A DNA stretch of 64,000 bases from Streptomyces spinosisporus (lineage in GTDB: Bacteria > Actinomycetota > Actinomycetes > Streptomycetales > Streptomycetaceae): the NCBI RefSeq assembly GCF_022698145.1, contig NZ_JALDAX010000013.1, forward strand, positions 215,943 to 279,942, written 5' to 3'. Of the stretch, positions 1-8,114 are shown piece by piece. The position numbers were made by a program, and so were the translations under genes. Each line of letters begins with the position of its first letter. The first letter of the stretch is position 1. A model generated the notes under the pieces. That model did no database searches and was not told the DNA's origin. It worked only from the letters and a program-made list of their open reading frames with translations.

Positions 1-125
1 ACAAGGGCAGCGCGCTCACCCGCTGCGTGACGGGCGCCGTGGACGCCCTGCGCAAGGACGGCACGCTGGCCGGCATCGAGAAGCAGTGGCTCTCCGACGC
101 CGTCGACGCCCCGGTGCTCAAGTGA
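1..125 (+). CDS. Amino-acid ABC transporter solute-binding protein (3' fragment)
   Basis: The third forward frame is open from the window edge to a TGA at 123-125 and gives about 40 residues ending in GIEKQWLSDAVDAPVLK. This is the usual C-terminus of a family 3 extracellular solute-binding protein (an AVDALRKDGT stretch followed by a helix with a W). The protein would be exported, probably as a lipoprotein, and would deliver a polar amino acid to the permease and ATPase that follow. The stop overlaps the GTG of the permease by 4 nt (GTGA), so the genes are translationally coupled. The N-terminus and substrate cannot be seen. Confidence 0.8.
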   Translation, partial: KGSALTRCVTGAVDALRKDGTLAGIEKQWLSDAVDAPVLK

Positions 126-1039
126 CGGTCACCGAGGAGGAGTCGGGCGAGGAGCCGGGGAAGGACCCCGGCAGGGACGGCGGGCACGGCGACGCGTACG
201 TCCCGTCCCAGCGCCGGCTGGAACGCGAACGCTACAAACGCGCGCGTGCCCGCCGCGCGACGGCGATCGCGGCAGCGTCGACCCTCGTGACGGGCGTCGT
301 CCTCTATCTGATCGTCGTCAACGCGCCGGGCTGGCCGCGCACCAAGGAGACGTTCTTCAACTGGCAGTACGCGCGCGAGGCGTTCCCCAAGGTCCTCGAA
401 GGGCTGTGGCTGAACGTCCGGCTGCTGCTGATCTGCGGCGCGGCGGTCCTCGTGCTCGGCATGCTGATCGCGATCGCACGCACCCTGCGCGGCCCCGTGT
501 TCTTCCCGCTGAGGGTGCTGGCCGCCGCCTACACCGACTTCTTCCGCGGACTGCCGCTGATCATCAACCTGATGATCGTGGTCCTGGGAGTGCCCGCGCT
601 GCGACTGCAGGGCGTGACCGTCGACCCGGTGCTCCTCGGCGGCACGGCACTCACGCTCACGTATTCGGCGTACGTGGCCGAGGTGTTCCGCGCCGGGATC
701 GAGTCCGTGCACCCCTCGCAACGCGCGGCCGCCCGCTCGCTCGGCCTCACCAACCGGCAGGCGCTGCGTCACGTCGTCCTGCCGCAGGCCGTGCGCCGCC
801 AGGTGCCGCCGCTGCTCAACGACCTGGTGTCGCTGCAGAAGGACACCGGCCTGGTGTCCATCGGCGGTGCCGTCGACGCCGTACGGGCCGCCGACATCAT
901 CGTGGGCCGCAGCCTCAACTACACGCCGTACATCGTCGCGGGGCTCGTCTTCGTGGCGCTGACCATCCCGATGACCCGCTTCACGGACTGGGTGACGGCA
1001 CGGATGGACCGCCGACGGGCCCAGGGAGGATCGATATGA
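122..1039 (+). CDS. Amino-acid ABC transporter permease
   Basis: This is a His/Glu/Gln-type inner-membrane permease of 305 residues. A charged cytoplasmic N-tail (residues 1-45) is followed by one TM segment (about 47-67) and a core of further TM segments from about 98 on. The EAA loop that docks on the ATPase is visible at about 187-225 (EVFRAGIESVHPSQRAAARSLG and onward). GTG at 122 is preferred because it makes a GTGA overlap with the binding-protein stop; an upstream in-frame GTG at 86 would lie deep inside that gene. The 3' end overlaps the ATPase start as ATGA. One permease is present, so it may act as a homodimer. Confidence 0.9.
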   Translation: MTVTEEESGEEPGKDPGRDGGHGDAYVPSQRRLERERYKRARARRATAIAAASTLVTGVVLYLIVVNAPGWPRTKETFFNWQYAREAFPKVLEGLWLNVRLLLICGAAVLVLGMLIAIARTLRGPVFFPLRVLAAAYTDFFRGLPLIINLMIVVLGVPALRLQGVTVDPVLLGGTALTLTYSAYVAEVFRAGIESVHPSQRAAARSLGLTNRQALRHVVLPQAVRRQVPPLLNDLVSLQKDTGLVSIGGAVDAVRAADIIVGRSLNYTPYIVAGLVFVALTIPMTRFTDWVTARMDRRRAQGGSI

Positions 1040-1788
1040 GCGACGCGCCCGTGCTGCGCATGGAGTCCGTCCGCAAGACCTTCGGCGGCTCGGTCGTCCT
1101 GCGGGACGTCGGCCTCGAGGTCGCCCCGCACACGGTGACCGCGCTGATCGGCGCGTCCGGCTCCGGCAAGTCGACGCTGCTGCGGTGCGCCAACCTCCTG
1201 GAGGAGATCGACGACGGCGCGATCTGGCTGGACGGCGAGGAGATCACCGATCCGCGCGTGGACCAGGACGCGGTACGGCGCCGTATCGGCGTGGTCTTCC
1301 AGGCGTACAACCTCTTTCCGCACATGACGGTCCTGGACAACATCACCCTCGCCCCGCGCCGTGTGCACGGCGTCGCCCGCGCGGAGGCCGAGCAGCGCGC
1401 CCATGAGCTTCTGGAGCGGCTCGGGCTCGGCGGCAGGGCGGGCGAGTACCCGGACCGGCTGAGCGGCGGCCAGCAGCAACGGGTGGCGATCGTCCGTGCG
1501 TTGGCGGTACGGCCCCGGCTGCTGTTGCTCGACGAGATCACCGCCGCCCTCGACCCCGAACTCGTCGGTGAGGTCCTCGCCGTCGTCCGGGACCTCAAGG
1601 ACGACGGCATGACGATGGTGCTGGCCACGCACGAGATGGGCTTCGCGCGGGACGTCGCCGACCAGGTTTGCTTTCTGGACTCAGGGGTGGTCCTGGAGCG
1701 CGGGACCGCCGAGCAGGTCTTCGGCGATCCCCAGCAGGAACGCACACGGCAATTCCTGCGGCGCATCGTGGACGCGGGACGACTTTAA
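1036..1788 (+). CDS. Amino-acid ABC transporter ATP-binding protein
   Basis: This 250-residue ATPase powers the importer encoded just upstream. Walker A GASGSGKST lies at 39-47, the Q-loop in VFQAYNLFPHMTV at about 94, the signature LSGGQQQR from 142, and Walker B LLLLDEITAALDPE near 162-173, with the switch His in LATHEMGF. The Walker B tail reads DEIT rather than the usual DEPT, a conservative oddity that leaves the catalytic Glu intact. Its ATG overlaps the permease stop (ATGA). The stop codon sits inside the first copy of a 14-bp tandem repeat. Confidence 0.93.
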   Translation: MSDAPVLRMESVRKTFGGSVVLRDVGLEVAPHTVTALIGASGSGKSTLLRCANLLEEIDDGAIWLDGEEITDPRVDQDAVRRRIGVVFQAYNLFPHMTVLDNITLAPRRVHGVARAEAEQRAHELLERLGLGGRAGEYPDRLSGGQQQRVAIVRALAVRPRLLLLDEITAALDPELVGEVLAVVRDLKDDGMTMVLATHEMGFARDVADQVCFLDSGVVLERGTAEQVFGDPQQERTRQFLRRIVDAGRL

Positions 1789-1822
1789 GGGGCGGACTGT
1801 AAGGAGCGGACTGTAAGGAGCG
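1781..1822. repeat. 14-bp tandem repeat x3 across the ABC ATPase stop codon
   Basis: There are three adjacent 14-bp units: GACTTTAAGGGGCG (1781-1794), then two identical copies of GACTGTAAGGAGCG (1795-1808 and 1809-1822). The TAA stop of the ATPase (1786-1788) lies in the first unit, and the TAA is repeated in the other two. The repeat fills most of the 53-bp gap before the convergent aroQ stop. Confidence 0.9.
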
Positions 1823-1841
1823 CCCGCCAGGACAACGGGCC

Positions 1842-2315
1842 TTACGCGTCCGCCTGTGCCGCCCCCGCCAGCGCGGCGACGCGCTCCACGCCGAACACAT
1901 AGCCCTGCACCCCGCACCCGGCGATGACGCCGTCGGCGCGCAGCGAGACGTACGAGTGGTGCCGGAAGGACTCGCGCTGGTGGATGTTGGAGATGTGCAC
2001 CTCCAACACCGGCATTCCGTCACAGGTGTTGAGCGCGTCCAGGATCGCGACCGACGTGTGGGAGTAGGCACCGGGGTTGATCACGATCCCGCAGTGGTTC
2101 AGCCGTGCCTCGTGGATCCAGTCGACCAGGACGCCCTCGTGATTGGACTGGCGGAAGTCCACCGTGCCGCCGTGCGCGGCCGCCGCCTTGGCGCACAGGG
2201 CCTCGATGTCGGCCAGGGTGTCCTTGCCGTAGATCTCCGGCTGGCGCTGGCCGAGCAGATTGAGGTTGGGCCCGTTGAGGATCATGATCGGGGCGTTGGC
2301 CAGGGTGCGGGGCAC
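1842..2315 (-). CDS. aroQ: Type II 3-dehydroquinate dehydratase
   Basis: This enzyme dehydrates 3-dehydroquinate to 3-dehydroshikimate in the shikimate pathway and is a cytosolic dodecamer in known members. The 157-residue product has the whole type II signature: NGPNLNLLGQRQPEIYG with the catalytic Arg24 and Tyr29, QSNHEG, the NPGAYSHTSVA loop and the EVHISNIHQRE segment with the active-site His. GTG at 2315 is chosen because GGAGG lies about 4 nt upstream and the family starts just before ILNGPN. It converges on the ABC ATPase and diverges from the S66 peptidase across a 102-bp gap. A longer open frame upstream is antisense to the peptidase and not real. Confidence 0.95.
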   Translation of the reverse strand: MPRTLANAPIMILNGPNLNLLGQRQPEIYGKDTLADIEALCAKAAAAHGGTVDFRQSNHEGVLVDWIHEARLNHCGIVINPGAYSHTSVAILDALNTCDGMPVLEVHISNIHQRESFRHHSYVSLRADGVIAGCGVQGYVFGVERVAALAGAAQADA

Positions 2316-2417
2316 GGTTCCTCCGGTCCGGTGGGGTGCGGCGATCCGTCCAGGACCGCTGTTCGGACCCGGTTTATCACGGTGCATGCGCGGCGGTGCG
2401 GCCCGTACCCTCCCGGC

Positions 2418-3464
2418 ATGACGACGATCTCGTACCCTCCCAAGCCCTCGCCCGGCGACCGCGTGGCCATCGTCTCGCCCTCCGCGGGCCTGCCGGGGCT
2501 CCTGCCGCGTCCCTTCGAGCTCGGGCTGGAGCGGCTGCGCAAGGAGTACGGGCTCGAACCGGTCGAGTACCCGGCGACCCGCACCATGGGCTCGACCCCG
2601 CGGCAACGGGCCGACGACCTCCATGCCGCGTTCGCCGACCCGGAGGTGAAGGCCGTCGTCGCCTCCATCGGCGGGGACGACCAGATCACCGTTCTGCCGC
2701 TGCTGGACCGGGAGTTGATCCGGGCGAACCCGAAGCCGTTCTTCGGGATGAGCGACAACACCAATCTCCTGCTGTATCTGCGCAACACCGGGATCGTCGG
2801 CTACCACGGCGCGACGGTGATGTGCGAACTCGGCCGCCCCGGCGCCATGCACCCGCAGACCGCCGACTCCCTGCGCGCGGCGCTGTTCACCTCGGGCCCC
2901 TACGACCTGAGGCCCGCCGAGCGCTGGAACGACGTCAACGGCGACTGGGCCGACCCCGCCACCTTCGAAGCGGAGCCGCCGTCCCGGCCGGGCGACGGCT
3001 GGACCTGGGTGAACGCCGACCGGGCGGTGGAGGGCCGCAGTTGGGGCGGCTGCCTGGAGATCCTGGGCTGGCTGCTCATGGCCGACCGCGAGATCGCGCA
3101 CGACCTGTCCGAGTACGACGGCGGTGTGCTGTTCCTGGAGACCTCCGAGGAGCTGCCGAGCGGCGCCGAGGTCTTCCGCACCCTGCGGAACATGGGCGAG
3201 CGCGGACTTCTGCAGCGCTTCTCCGCCCTGCTGATGGGCCGGGCGCGCACCTGGTCCTTCGAGCGCCCCAACAGCCCCGAGGAGGGCGCTCGTTACGCCG
3301 CCGGACAACGCGAGGCCGTGCTGCGGGCCATGCAGACGTACGCCCCCGACACCATGATCGTCTTCGATGTCGACCTCGGGCACACCGACCCACAGGTCGT
3401 CATCCCCTACGGCGGCCTCGTCCGCGTCGACGGCCCCGCCCGGCGCATCACGGTCACGTACTGA
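2418..3464 (+). CDS. S66 family peptidase (LD-carboxypeptidase / MccF-like)
   Basis: The 348-residue protein matches the S66 serine peptidase family, which includes LD-carboxypeptidases trimming murein tetrapeptides and MccF-type enzymes hydrolysing microcin C-like conjugates. The triad can be placed: Ser112 in FGMSDNTNLL, Glu241 in LFLETSEE and His322 in DLGHTDPQVVIPYGG. The N-terminal PPKPSPGDRVAIVSPS is the standard family opening. No signal peptide is seen, which fits a cytosolic recycling or immunity enzyme. The length, about 350, is closer to the MccF-like branch than to LdcA (about 300), but the substrate cannot be decided from sequence. Confidence 0.88.
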   Translation: MTTISYPPKPSPGDRVAIVSPSAGLPGLLPRPFELGLERLRKEYGLEPVEYPATRTMGSTPRQRADDLHAAFADPEVKAVVASIGGDDQITVLPLLDRELIRANPKPFFGMSDNTNLLLYLRNTGIVGYHGATVMCELGRPGAMHPQTADSLRAALFTSGPYDLRPAERWNDVNGDWADPATFEAEPPSRPGDGWTWVNADRAVEGRSWGGCLEILGWLLMADREIAHDLSEYDGGVLFLETSEELPSGAEVFRTLRNMGERGLLQRFSALLMGRARTWSFERPNSPEEGARYAAGQREAVLRAMQTYAPDTMIVFDVDLGHTDPQVVIPYGGLVRVDGPARRITVTY

Positions 3465-3510
3465 CGCGCCACGGCCTTCGGGTTCCACGACCGCTTCGAC
3501 CACGGGGCCG

Positions 3511-4611
3511 TCAAGGATTGATCGCGAGCTCCAGATACGCCGCGAACAGCACCAGATGGACCCCGCCCTGCAGCGGTGTGGCCCGGCCCGGGACCACGGT
3601 CAGCGAGGCCACCACGACGGTCAGCGCGAGCAGCACCATGTGCACGGCGCCGAGGCCGAGGACGAGTGGTCCCGAGAGCCAGATCGAGGCCAGGGCGACG
3701 GCGGGGACGGTCAGGCCGATGCTGGCCATGGCCGAGCCGAGGGCGAGGTTCAGGCTGGTCTGCACCCGGTCGCGGCGCGCGGAGCGCAGGGCGGCGATGG
3801 TCTCGGGGAGCAGCACCAGCAGAGCGATGATCACGCCGACGACGGCGTGGTGCAGTCCGGCGGCCTCCACGCCCGACTCGATCGTGGGCGACACGCCCTT
3901 CGCCAGTCCGACCACGCCGATCAGGGCGAGCAGGAGCAGCCCGAGGCTGATCCAGGCGGTGCGGGCGGTGGGTGTCTCGGCGTGGGTGTCCGCGGTGATC
4001 ACCTCGCCCTGCCGGGTGATCGGCAGGAAGTAGTCACGGTGCCGCACGGTCTGGGTCGTGACGAACAGGCCGTAGAGCACCAGTGAGGAGAGCGCGGCGA
4101 AGGTCAGCTGCACGCCCGAGAACTCCGGGCCCGGCTTGCTCGTGGTGAACGTCGGCAGCACCAGGCTCAGCGTGGCGAGGGTGGCCACGGTCGCGAGGGC
4201 GGCTCCGGTGCCCTCCGGGTTGAAGACCGCCGTGCCGTGCCGCAGGGAGGCGACGAGCAGGCAGATGCCGACGATGCCGTTGCAGGTGATCATCACGGCC
4301 GCGAAGACGGTGTCCCGGGCCAGGGTCGAGCCCTTGTCGCCGCCGTCCGCCATGAGCGTGACGATGAGGGCGACCTCGATGATCGTGACGGCGACAGCGA
4401 GCACGAGGGAGCCGAAGGGTTCACCGACCCGGTGGGCCACCACCTCGGCGTGGTGCACGGCGGCGAGCACGGCTCCCGCGAGGACGACCGTCACGATCCC
4501 GACGACGGCGCCCGGCAGGTTCCTCCCCCACGTGAAGGCCAGCAGCACGATCGCGAGCGCCGGCACGATCGACGTCCAGCCTGTCGCGAGTGCTCTCAGC
4601 CGAGCGATCAT
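3511..4611 (-). CDS. ChaA-like calcium:proton antiporter
   Basis: This 366-residue membrane protein has about eleven hydrophobic segments and the duplicated cation/Ca2+ exchanger architecture. The acidic motif of the first half is in SLVLAVAVTIIEVALIVTLM and that of the second half in IIALLVLLPETIAALRSA. Members export Ca2+ (or Na+/K+) in exchange for protons. ATG at 4611 gives the typical MIARLRALA start; an in-frame GTG at 4635 is possible but has no better ribosome site. It converges on the S66 peptidase (46-bp gap) and is separated from terC by two strong hairpins. Confidence 0.85.
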   Translation of the reverse strand: MIARLRALATGWTSIVPALAIVLLAFTWGRNLPGAVVGIVTVVLAGAVLAAVHHAEVVAHRVGEPFGSLVLAVAVTIIEVALIVTLMADGGDKGSTLARDTVFAAVMITCNGIVGICLLVASLRHGTAVFNPEGTGAALATVATLATLSLVLPTFTTSKPGPEFSGVQLTFAALSSLVLYGLFVTTQTVRHRDYFLPITRQGEVITADTHAETPTARTAWISLGLLLLALIGVVGLAKGVSPTIESGVEAAGLHHAVVGVIIALLVLLPETIAALRSARRDRVQTSLNLALGSAMASIGLTVPAVALASIWLSGPLVLGLGAVHMVLLALTVVVASLTVVPGRATPLQGGVHLVLFAAYLELAINP

Positions 4612-4678
4612 GCGGCGATCGTCGCAGAGGCCCACGGGCCCCGCACTCCGGTCGCAGGGACATGCCCTCCGGGCGGAC

Positions 4679-4712
4679 GGGGCGCACCCCGCGGATGCGC
4701 GGGGCGCGCCCC
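4679..4712. other. Strong GC hairpin downstream of terC
   Basis: There is a near-perfect inverted repeat: GGGGCGC-A-CCCCGCG pairs with CGCGGGG-C-GCGCCCC around a GATG loop. It sits just beyond the terC terminator hairpin and may be a second termination or mRNA-stability element. No U-tract is visible. Confidence 0.55.
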
Positions 4713-4726
4713 GGCCTGCTGCGGTC

Positions 4727-4765
4727 GCGCAGGACGAGCGTCTGCAGTGCCGGCTCGTCCTGCGC
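4727..4765 (-). terminator. Terminator hairpin of terC
   Basis: A 13-bp perfect stem (core GCAGGACGAGC / GCTCGTCCTGC) with a loop of about 13 nt begins some 10 nt after the terC stop. The U-tract is weak, as is common in Streptomyces. Confidence 0.7.
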
Positions 4766-4774
4766 CGGTCGCGG

Positions 4775-5776
4775 TCAGGCCTGGACGCTGTCCTTCGCGG
4801 CGTCCTGGCTTTCGGCCCGCGCCGCGTCGGCCTCCGCCTGCTTCCTGGACGCCCTGAGGCTGGTGATAGTGGTGACGATCAGGACCGAGCAGATCACGCC
4901 GAGGGAGACCGGTATGGAGATCTCCGGGACGTGCACCCCGGACTCGTGCAGTGCGTGCAGCACCAGCTTGACGCCGATGAAGCCCAGGATGATCGACAGA
5001 CCGTAGCTGAGGTGGACCAGCTTCCTCAGCAGGCCGCCTATGAGGAAGTACAGCTGCCGCAGACCCATCAGCGCGAACGCGTTGGCCGTGAACACGATGT
5101 ACGGGTCCTGTGTCAGGCCGAAGATCGCGGGGATGGAGTCGAGCGCGAACAGGACGTCCGTGGTGCCGATCGCGAGCATCACGACCAGCATCGGCGTCAT
5201 GACCCGCTTGCCGTTCTGCCGGATCCACAGCTTGGTGCCGTGGTACCGGTCGGCGACGCCGAAGCGGCGCTCGGCGGCCTTGAGCAGCTTGTTCTCCTCG
5301 AACTCCTCGTCCTCCTCGTCGGCCCGGGCCTCCTGGATGAGCTTCCAGGCGGTCCAGATCAGGAAGGCGCCGAAGAGGTAGAAGACCCACGCGAAGCTGG
5401 CCAGGATCGCGGCACCGGCGGCGATGAAGACCGCCCTGAGGACGAGGGCTATGAGGACCCCGACGAGCAGCACCCGCTGCTGGTACGGGGACGGCACGGC
5501 GAACTTCGCCATGATCAGCACGAAGACGAAGAGGTTGTCGACACTCAGCGACTTCTCGGTGATGAAGCCCGCGAAGAACTCGCCGCCCGCCTGGCCACTG
5601 CCGAAGACGAGCAGACCGAGCCCGAAGAGCCCGGCGAGGGCGATCCAGACGACCGTCCAGATTCCGGCTTCCTTGATGGACACGTCGTGCGGCTTGCGGC
5701 CGATGAAGAAATCGATCGCGATGAGGGCGGCCAGGCCCACGATGGTCAGGACCCACAGGGTCGGGGAAACATCCAC
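4775..5776 (-). CDS. TerC family integral membrane protein (probable Mn2+ exporter)
   Basis: TerC proteins are multi-pass inner-membrane proteins linked to tellurite resistance and, in several bacteria, to manganese export. This 333-residue protein shows the paired conserved acidic motifs EKSLSVDNLFVFVLIM and GTTDVLFALDSIPAIFG in otherwise hydrophobic segments, plus an acidic cytoplasmic loop (ADEEDEEFEEN) and a charged C-tail. The probable yybP-ykoY manganese riboswitch in its leader supports a metal-export role. It heads towards two hairpins and lies downstream of two TerD genes on the same strand, consistent with a Ter stress cluster. Confidence 0.9.
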   Translation of the reverse strand: MDVSPTLWVLTIVGLAALIAIDFFIGRKPHDVSIKEAGIWTVVWIALAGLFGLGLLVFGSGQAGGEFFAGFITEKSLSVDNLFVFVLIMAKFAVPSPYQQRVLLVGVLIALVLRAVFIAAGAAILASFAWVFYLFGAFLIWTAWKLIQEARADEEDEEFEENKLLKAAERRFGVADRYHGTKLWIRQNGKRVMTPMLVVMLAIGTTDVLFALDSIPAIFGLTQDPYIVFTANAFALMGLRQLYFLIGGLLRKLVHLSYGLSIILGFIGVKLVLHALHESGVHVPEISIPVSLGVICSVLIVTTITSLRASRKQAEADAARAESQDAAKDSVQA

Positions 5777-5812
5777 TGCGCCTCCGGCGGTACGTCACGG
5801 CAAATGTCGTCG

Positions 5813-5928
5813 TCGCTACCGGAGGTCTCTTCCACCCAGGCACGGGCCCTGGGCCGACGCCCCGGGATCCGATTGATCCGTATTGACGGGTGCGCCGCAG
5901 CAGACCGGGAGTACTCCCCTCCGTGAGG
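5813..5928 (-). ncRNA. yybP-ykoY manganese riboswitch (terC leader)
   Basis: Read on the minus strand, the terC leader opens with GGAGGGGAGTACTCCC and ends with GGGTGGAAGAGACCTCC. The outer GGAGG and CCTCC can pair as P1, bringing GGGGAGUA and GGAAGAGACC together, as in the yybP-ykoY class where these loops form the Mn2+ site. A CCGTCAATACGG element and a GC stem lie between them. The element ends about 36 nt before the terC ATG. An A/T-rich stretch upstream (5941-6003) probably holds the promoter; a TTTACC-18-TACTGT pair is one candidate. Confidence 0.72.
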
Positions 5929-6003
5929 AAGACAGTACCCCAATCCCCAAGGAAAGGTAAAGCAATTGGTAAAAGAAAGACCAAATACGCAGGTCAGAGA
6001 GTT

Positions 6004-8007
6004 TTACTGATACTTGGTGCGAGCTGTCGCGACCTGGGTGAGCACCTGCTGGAGCACCTGGCTGCCGACCGGCACGAGCGAAGGCTCGTACGTCCAGGCG
6101 TGGCCGACCCACGGGTCGGCGAGGTGGTCGTCGGGCAGCGGGGTCAGTCGCAGCAGCGAACGCCACAGCGGGTCGAGCAAAGGTCCGTAGCCGGCGGCCT
6201 CCTCACGGTCCGCGACCATCATCAGGTGGACGCCGACGGCCGGGCCCTCGTCCGCGAGATAGCGCAGCTGGGTCACGGCCCGGTCGTCGAAGCCGTGCGG
6301 GAAGTCGTTGACGATCAGGAGCTGCTCGGCGGTGTCGAAGCCGGGCGGCAGCGAGTCGGCCGCTCCGCCGCGCACCGCCATCTGCACCAGGTCGACGCGC
6401 TGGGTGAGCCGCGTCAGCACGTCCGACACGCCTGCCGCCCCCAGGGCGGGCGGGGCCGCGAGCACACCGGTCTGCAGCAGTGGCGCGAGCGCCTTGGTGC
6501 CGGAGCCGGCCGGGTCGATGACATGCGCGGTGAACTCGCCCGCCGGATAGACCGCGAGCAGCCGGGCCGCCAGCGCCACGGCCGTCTCCATCGCGAGGTG
6601 CGGCAGGGCACCGGTGTCCGCGAGCGGGTCCTCGCCCGCGCCGGTGCGTCCGCTGTCGATCCACAGGCCCCGCTCCAGCGGCAGGCGCACCAGCATCGGG
6701 ATCCGCAGCAGTTCGCTCTCGGGCAGCCGCAGATCGCCCAGGCGCAGTGCCATGGGCATCTCCATCGGCACGCGGTAGGCGTGCCAGACGGGGTTGTCCC
6801 AGCGGGCGTACGCGGGCGGCAGCGCGGGCTCGACGACGTCGGCCTCGGCGGCGAGCTGGGCGAGGTCGCGGTCGAGTGCCTGCCTGGCCTGGTCGACCAG
6901 CTGTGTGTACTTGGCGCGGGCCGCCTGGCGCGCGGCGTCGCCCTGTCCGCCGATCCTGCTGCGCGGGTCGGACAGGACCTGGTCAAGTTCCTTCTCCATG
7001 CGCGAGTCCGCGAAGTCTACGGCGCTGCGGTACGCGGCCGCGCTGCGGGCCAGGTCCTCGAACATGCCCCAGACCTGGTTGTACAGCCGCTCGTCCATCG
7101 ACCAGCCGGTCGCATCACCCGCCACGGGCCGGGCCGGCTGCCCGGGCTGCGCCGGGGGCGCGGCCGGCGGGGGTGGCGGCGGGGCGGAGCTCTGCCGCCC
7201 CGGGTGGCTGTAGTTGACCGGGCTGTCGGCGCCGGGCGTCGACGGCTGGGTGACCGCGGAGGGATCGACCGGGCCCGTCGGGTGTTCGGACCGACCGCCC
7301 TGGGGCGGGTACGTCGACGAGGAGTGCGGGCCCGCGGGAGCGGGGGCGCCATGGCGGGCAGGGCCGCTCTGGTCGGGGCCGAGCGCCGGGGCGGCGGTCT
7401 GGCGCGTACGGTCGCCGTCCGCCGCGCGCTGCGAAGGGGCCTGCACGGAACGCGCGAGGCCCTGGGCCACGGCTTCGTTGATCGTGGCCGCGAGCTGCTG
7501 GGCCTCGGGCAGCCCCTGGTCGGTGAAGAGCTCGGCGAGGCCGCCCGCGTACCCCTGGCCCACCGCGCGCACCTTCCAGGCGCCCTGGCGGCGGTAGAGC
7601 TCCAGCGCGACGACGGCCGTCTCGGCGTCCAGACCCGTGATCGTGTAGCTGGCGACCTCGGCGCCGTCGAGGCCGGTGACCGCGACGAAGGGTGCGGCCA
7701 CCGCGCCGAAGCGGCCCGGTCCGCCGGTGCCCGTGGGCAGGGCGAGCAGCACATTGACGCGGTGCACCTCGTCCGGCATGGCGCCCAGGTCCACCGCGAG
7801 CCGGTGGTCGGCGGCCGCCTGCCTGGAGACCTCGAGCCCCGGGAGGTCCGGAGTGCCCGGGTGGGCCACCCATTCGAGGCCGCGCGCCTTTCCGTCGGCA
7901 TCGCTGAGCGTGGCCGAGGCCACGACCGGAGTGCCGGCCGAGATCCGGATCTCGAGGCGGGCCTGGGAGAGCGGGTGGTTCTGCCCCCGCACCAGCTCGG
8001 CCGTCAT
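6004..8007 (-). CDS. TerD domain protein fused to an FtsK/HerA-like domain lacking a P-loop
   Basis: The N-terminal about 185 residues form a TerD (vWA-associated, Ca2+-binding) domain, with the family pattern around ISAGTPVVASATLSDADGK and ELYRRQGAWKVRAVGQGY. A Pro/Ala-rich linker (about 200-295) follows. The C-terminal half contains a region resembling the second part of FtsK/HerA ATPases: LLIVNDFPHGFDDRAVTQLRYLADEGPAVGVHL aligns with the Walker B strand and the following helix. No GxxGxGKS P-loop is visible at the expected place (RGLWIDSGRTG). It is therefore likely a non-hydrolysing scaffold. It lies between terC and a second TerD gene. Function beyond Ter-type stress response is not known. 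Confidence 0.82.
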   Translation of the reverse strand: MTAELVRGQNHPLSQARLEIRISAGTPVVASATLSDADGKARGLEWVAHPGTPDLPGLEVSRQAAADHRLAVDLGAMPDEVHRVNVLLALPTGTGGPGRFGAVAAPFVAVTGLDGAEVASYTITGLDAETAVVALELYRRQGAWKVRAVGQGYAGGLAELFTDQGLPEAQQLAATINEAVAQGLARSVQAPSQRAADGDRTRQTAAPALGPDQSGPARHGAPAPAGPHSSSTYPPQGGRSEHPTGPVDPSAVTQPSTPGADSPVNYSHPGRQSSAPPPPPPAAPPAQPGQPARPVAGDATGWSMDERLYNQVWGMFEDLARSAAAYRSAVDFADSRMEKELDQVLSDPRSRIGGQGDAARQAARAKYTQLVDQARQALDRDLAQLAAEADVVEPALPPAYARWDNPVWHAYRVPMEMPMALRLGDLRLPESELLRIPMLVRLPLERGLWIDSGRTGAGEDPLADTGALPHLAMETAVALAARLLAVYPAGEFTAHVIDPAGSGTKALAPLLQTGVLAAPPALGAAGVSDVLTRLTQRVDLVQMAVRGGAADSLPPGFDTAEQLLIVNDFPHGFDDRAVTQLRYLADEGPAVGVHLMMVADREEAAGYGPLLDPLWRSLLRLTPLPDDHLADPWVGHAWTYEPSLVPVGSQVLQQVLTQVATARTKYQ

Positions 8008-8114
8008 CGCCCTCGTCCCCCTGTATTGACGGTGTTGTGTGGTGTGGGCCGGCGCGAGGTGCGCCCGGCCATCGCCAAGGGCCCGTCTCGCGGACGGGCC
8101 CCGGCGGAGTCGGA

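Noticed and set aside
2316..3503. N-terminal extension of aroQ to a 553-residue frame
   Set aside because: The extension is exactly antisense to the S66 peptidase, while GTG 2315 with GGAGG gives the normal type II enzyme length.
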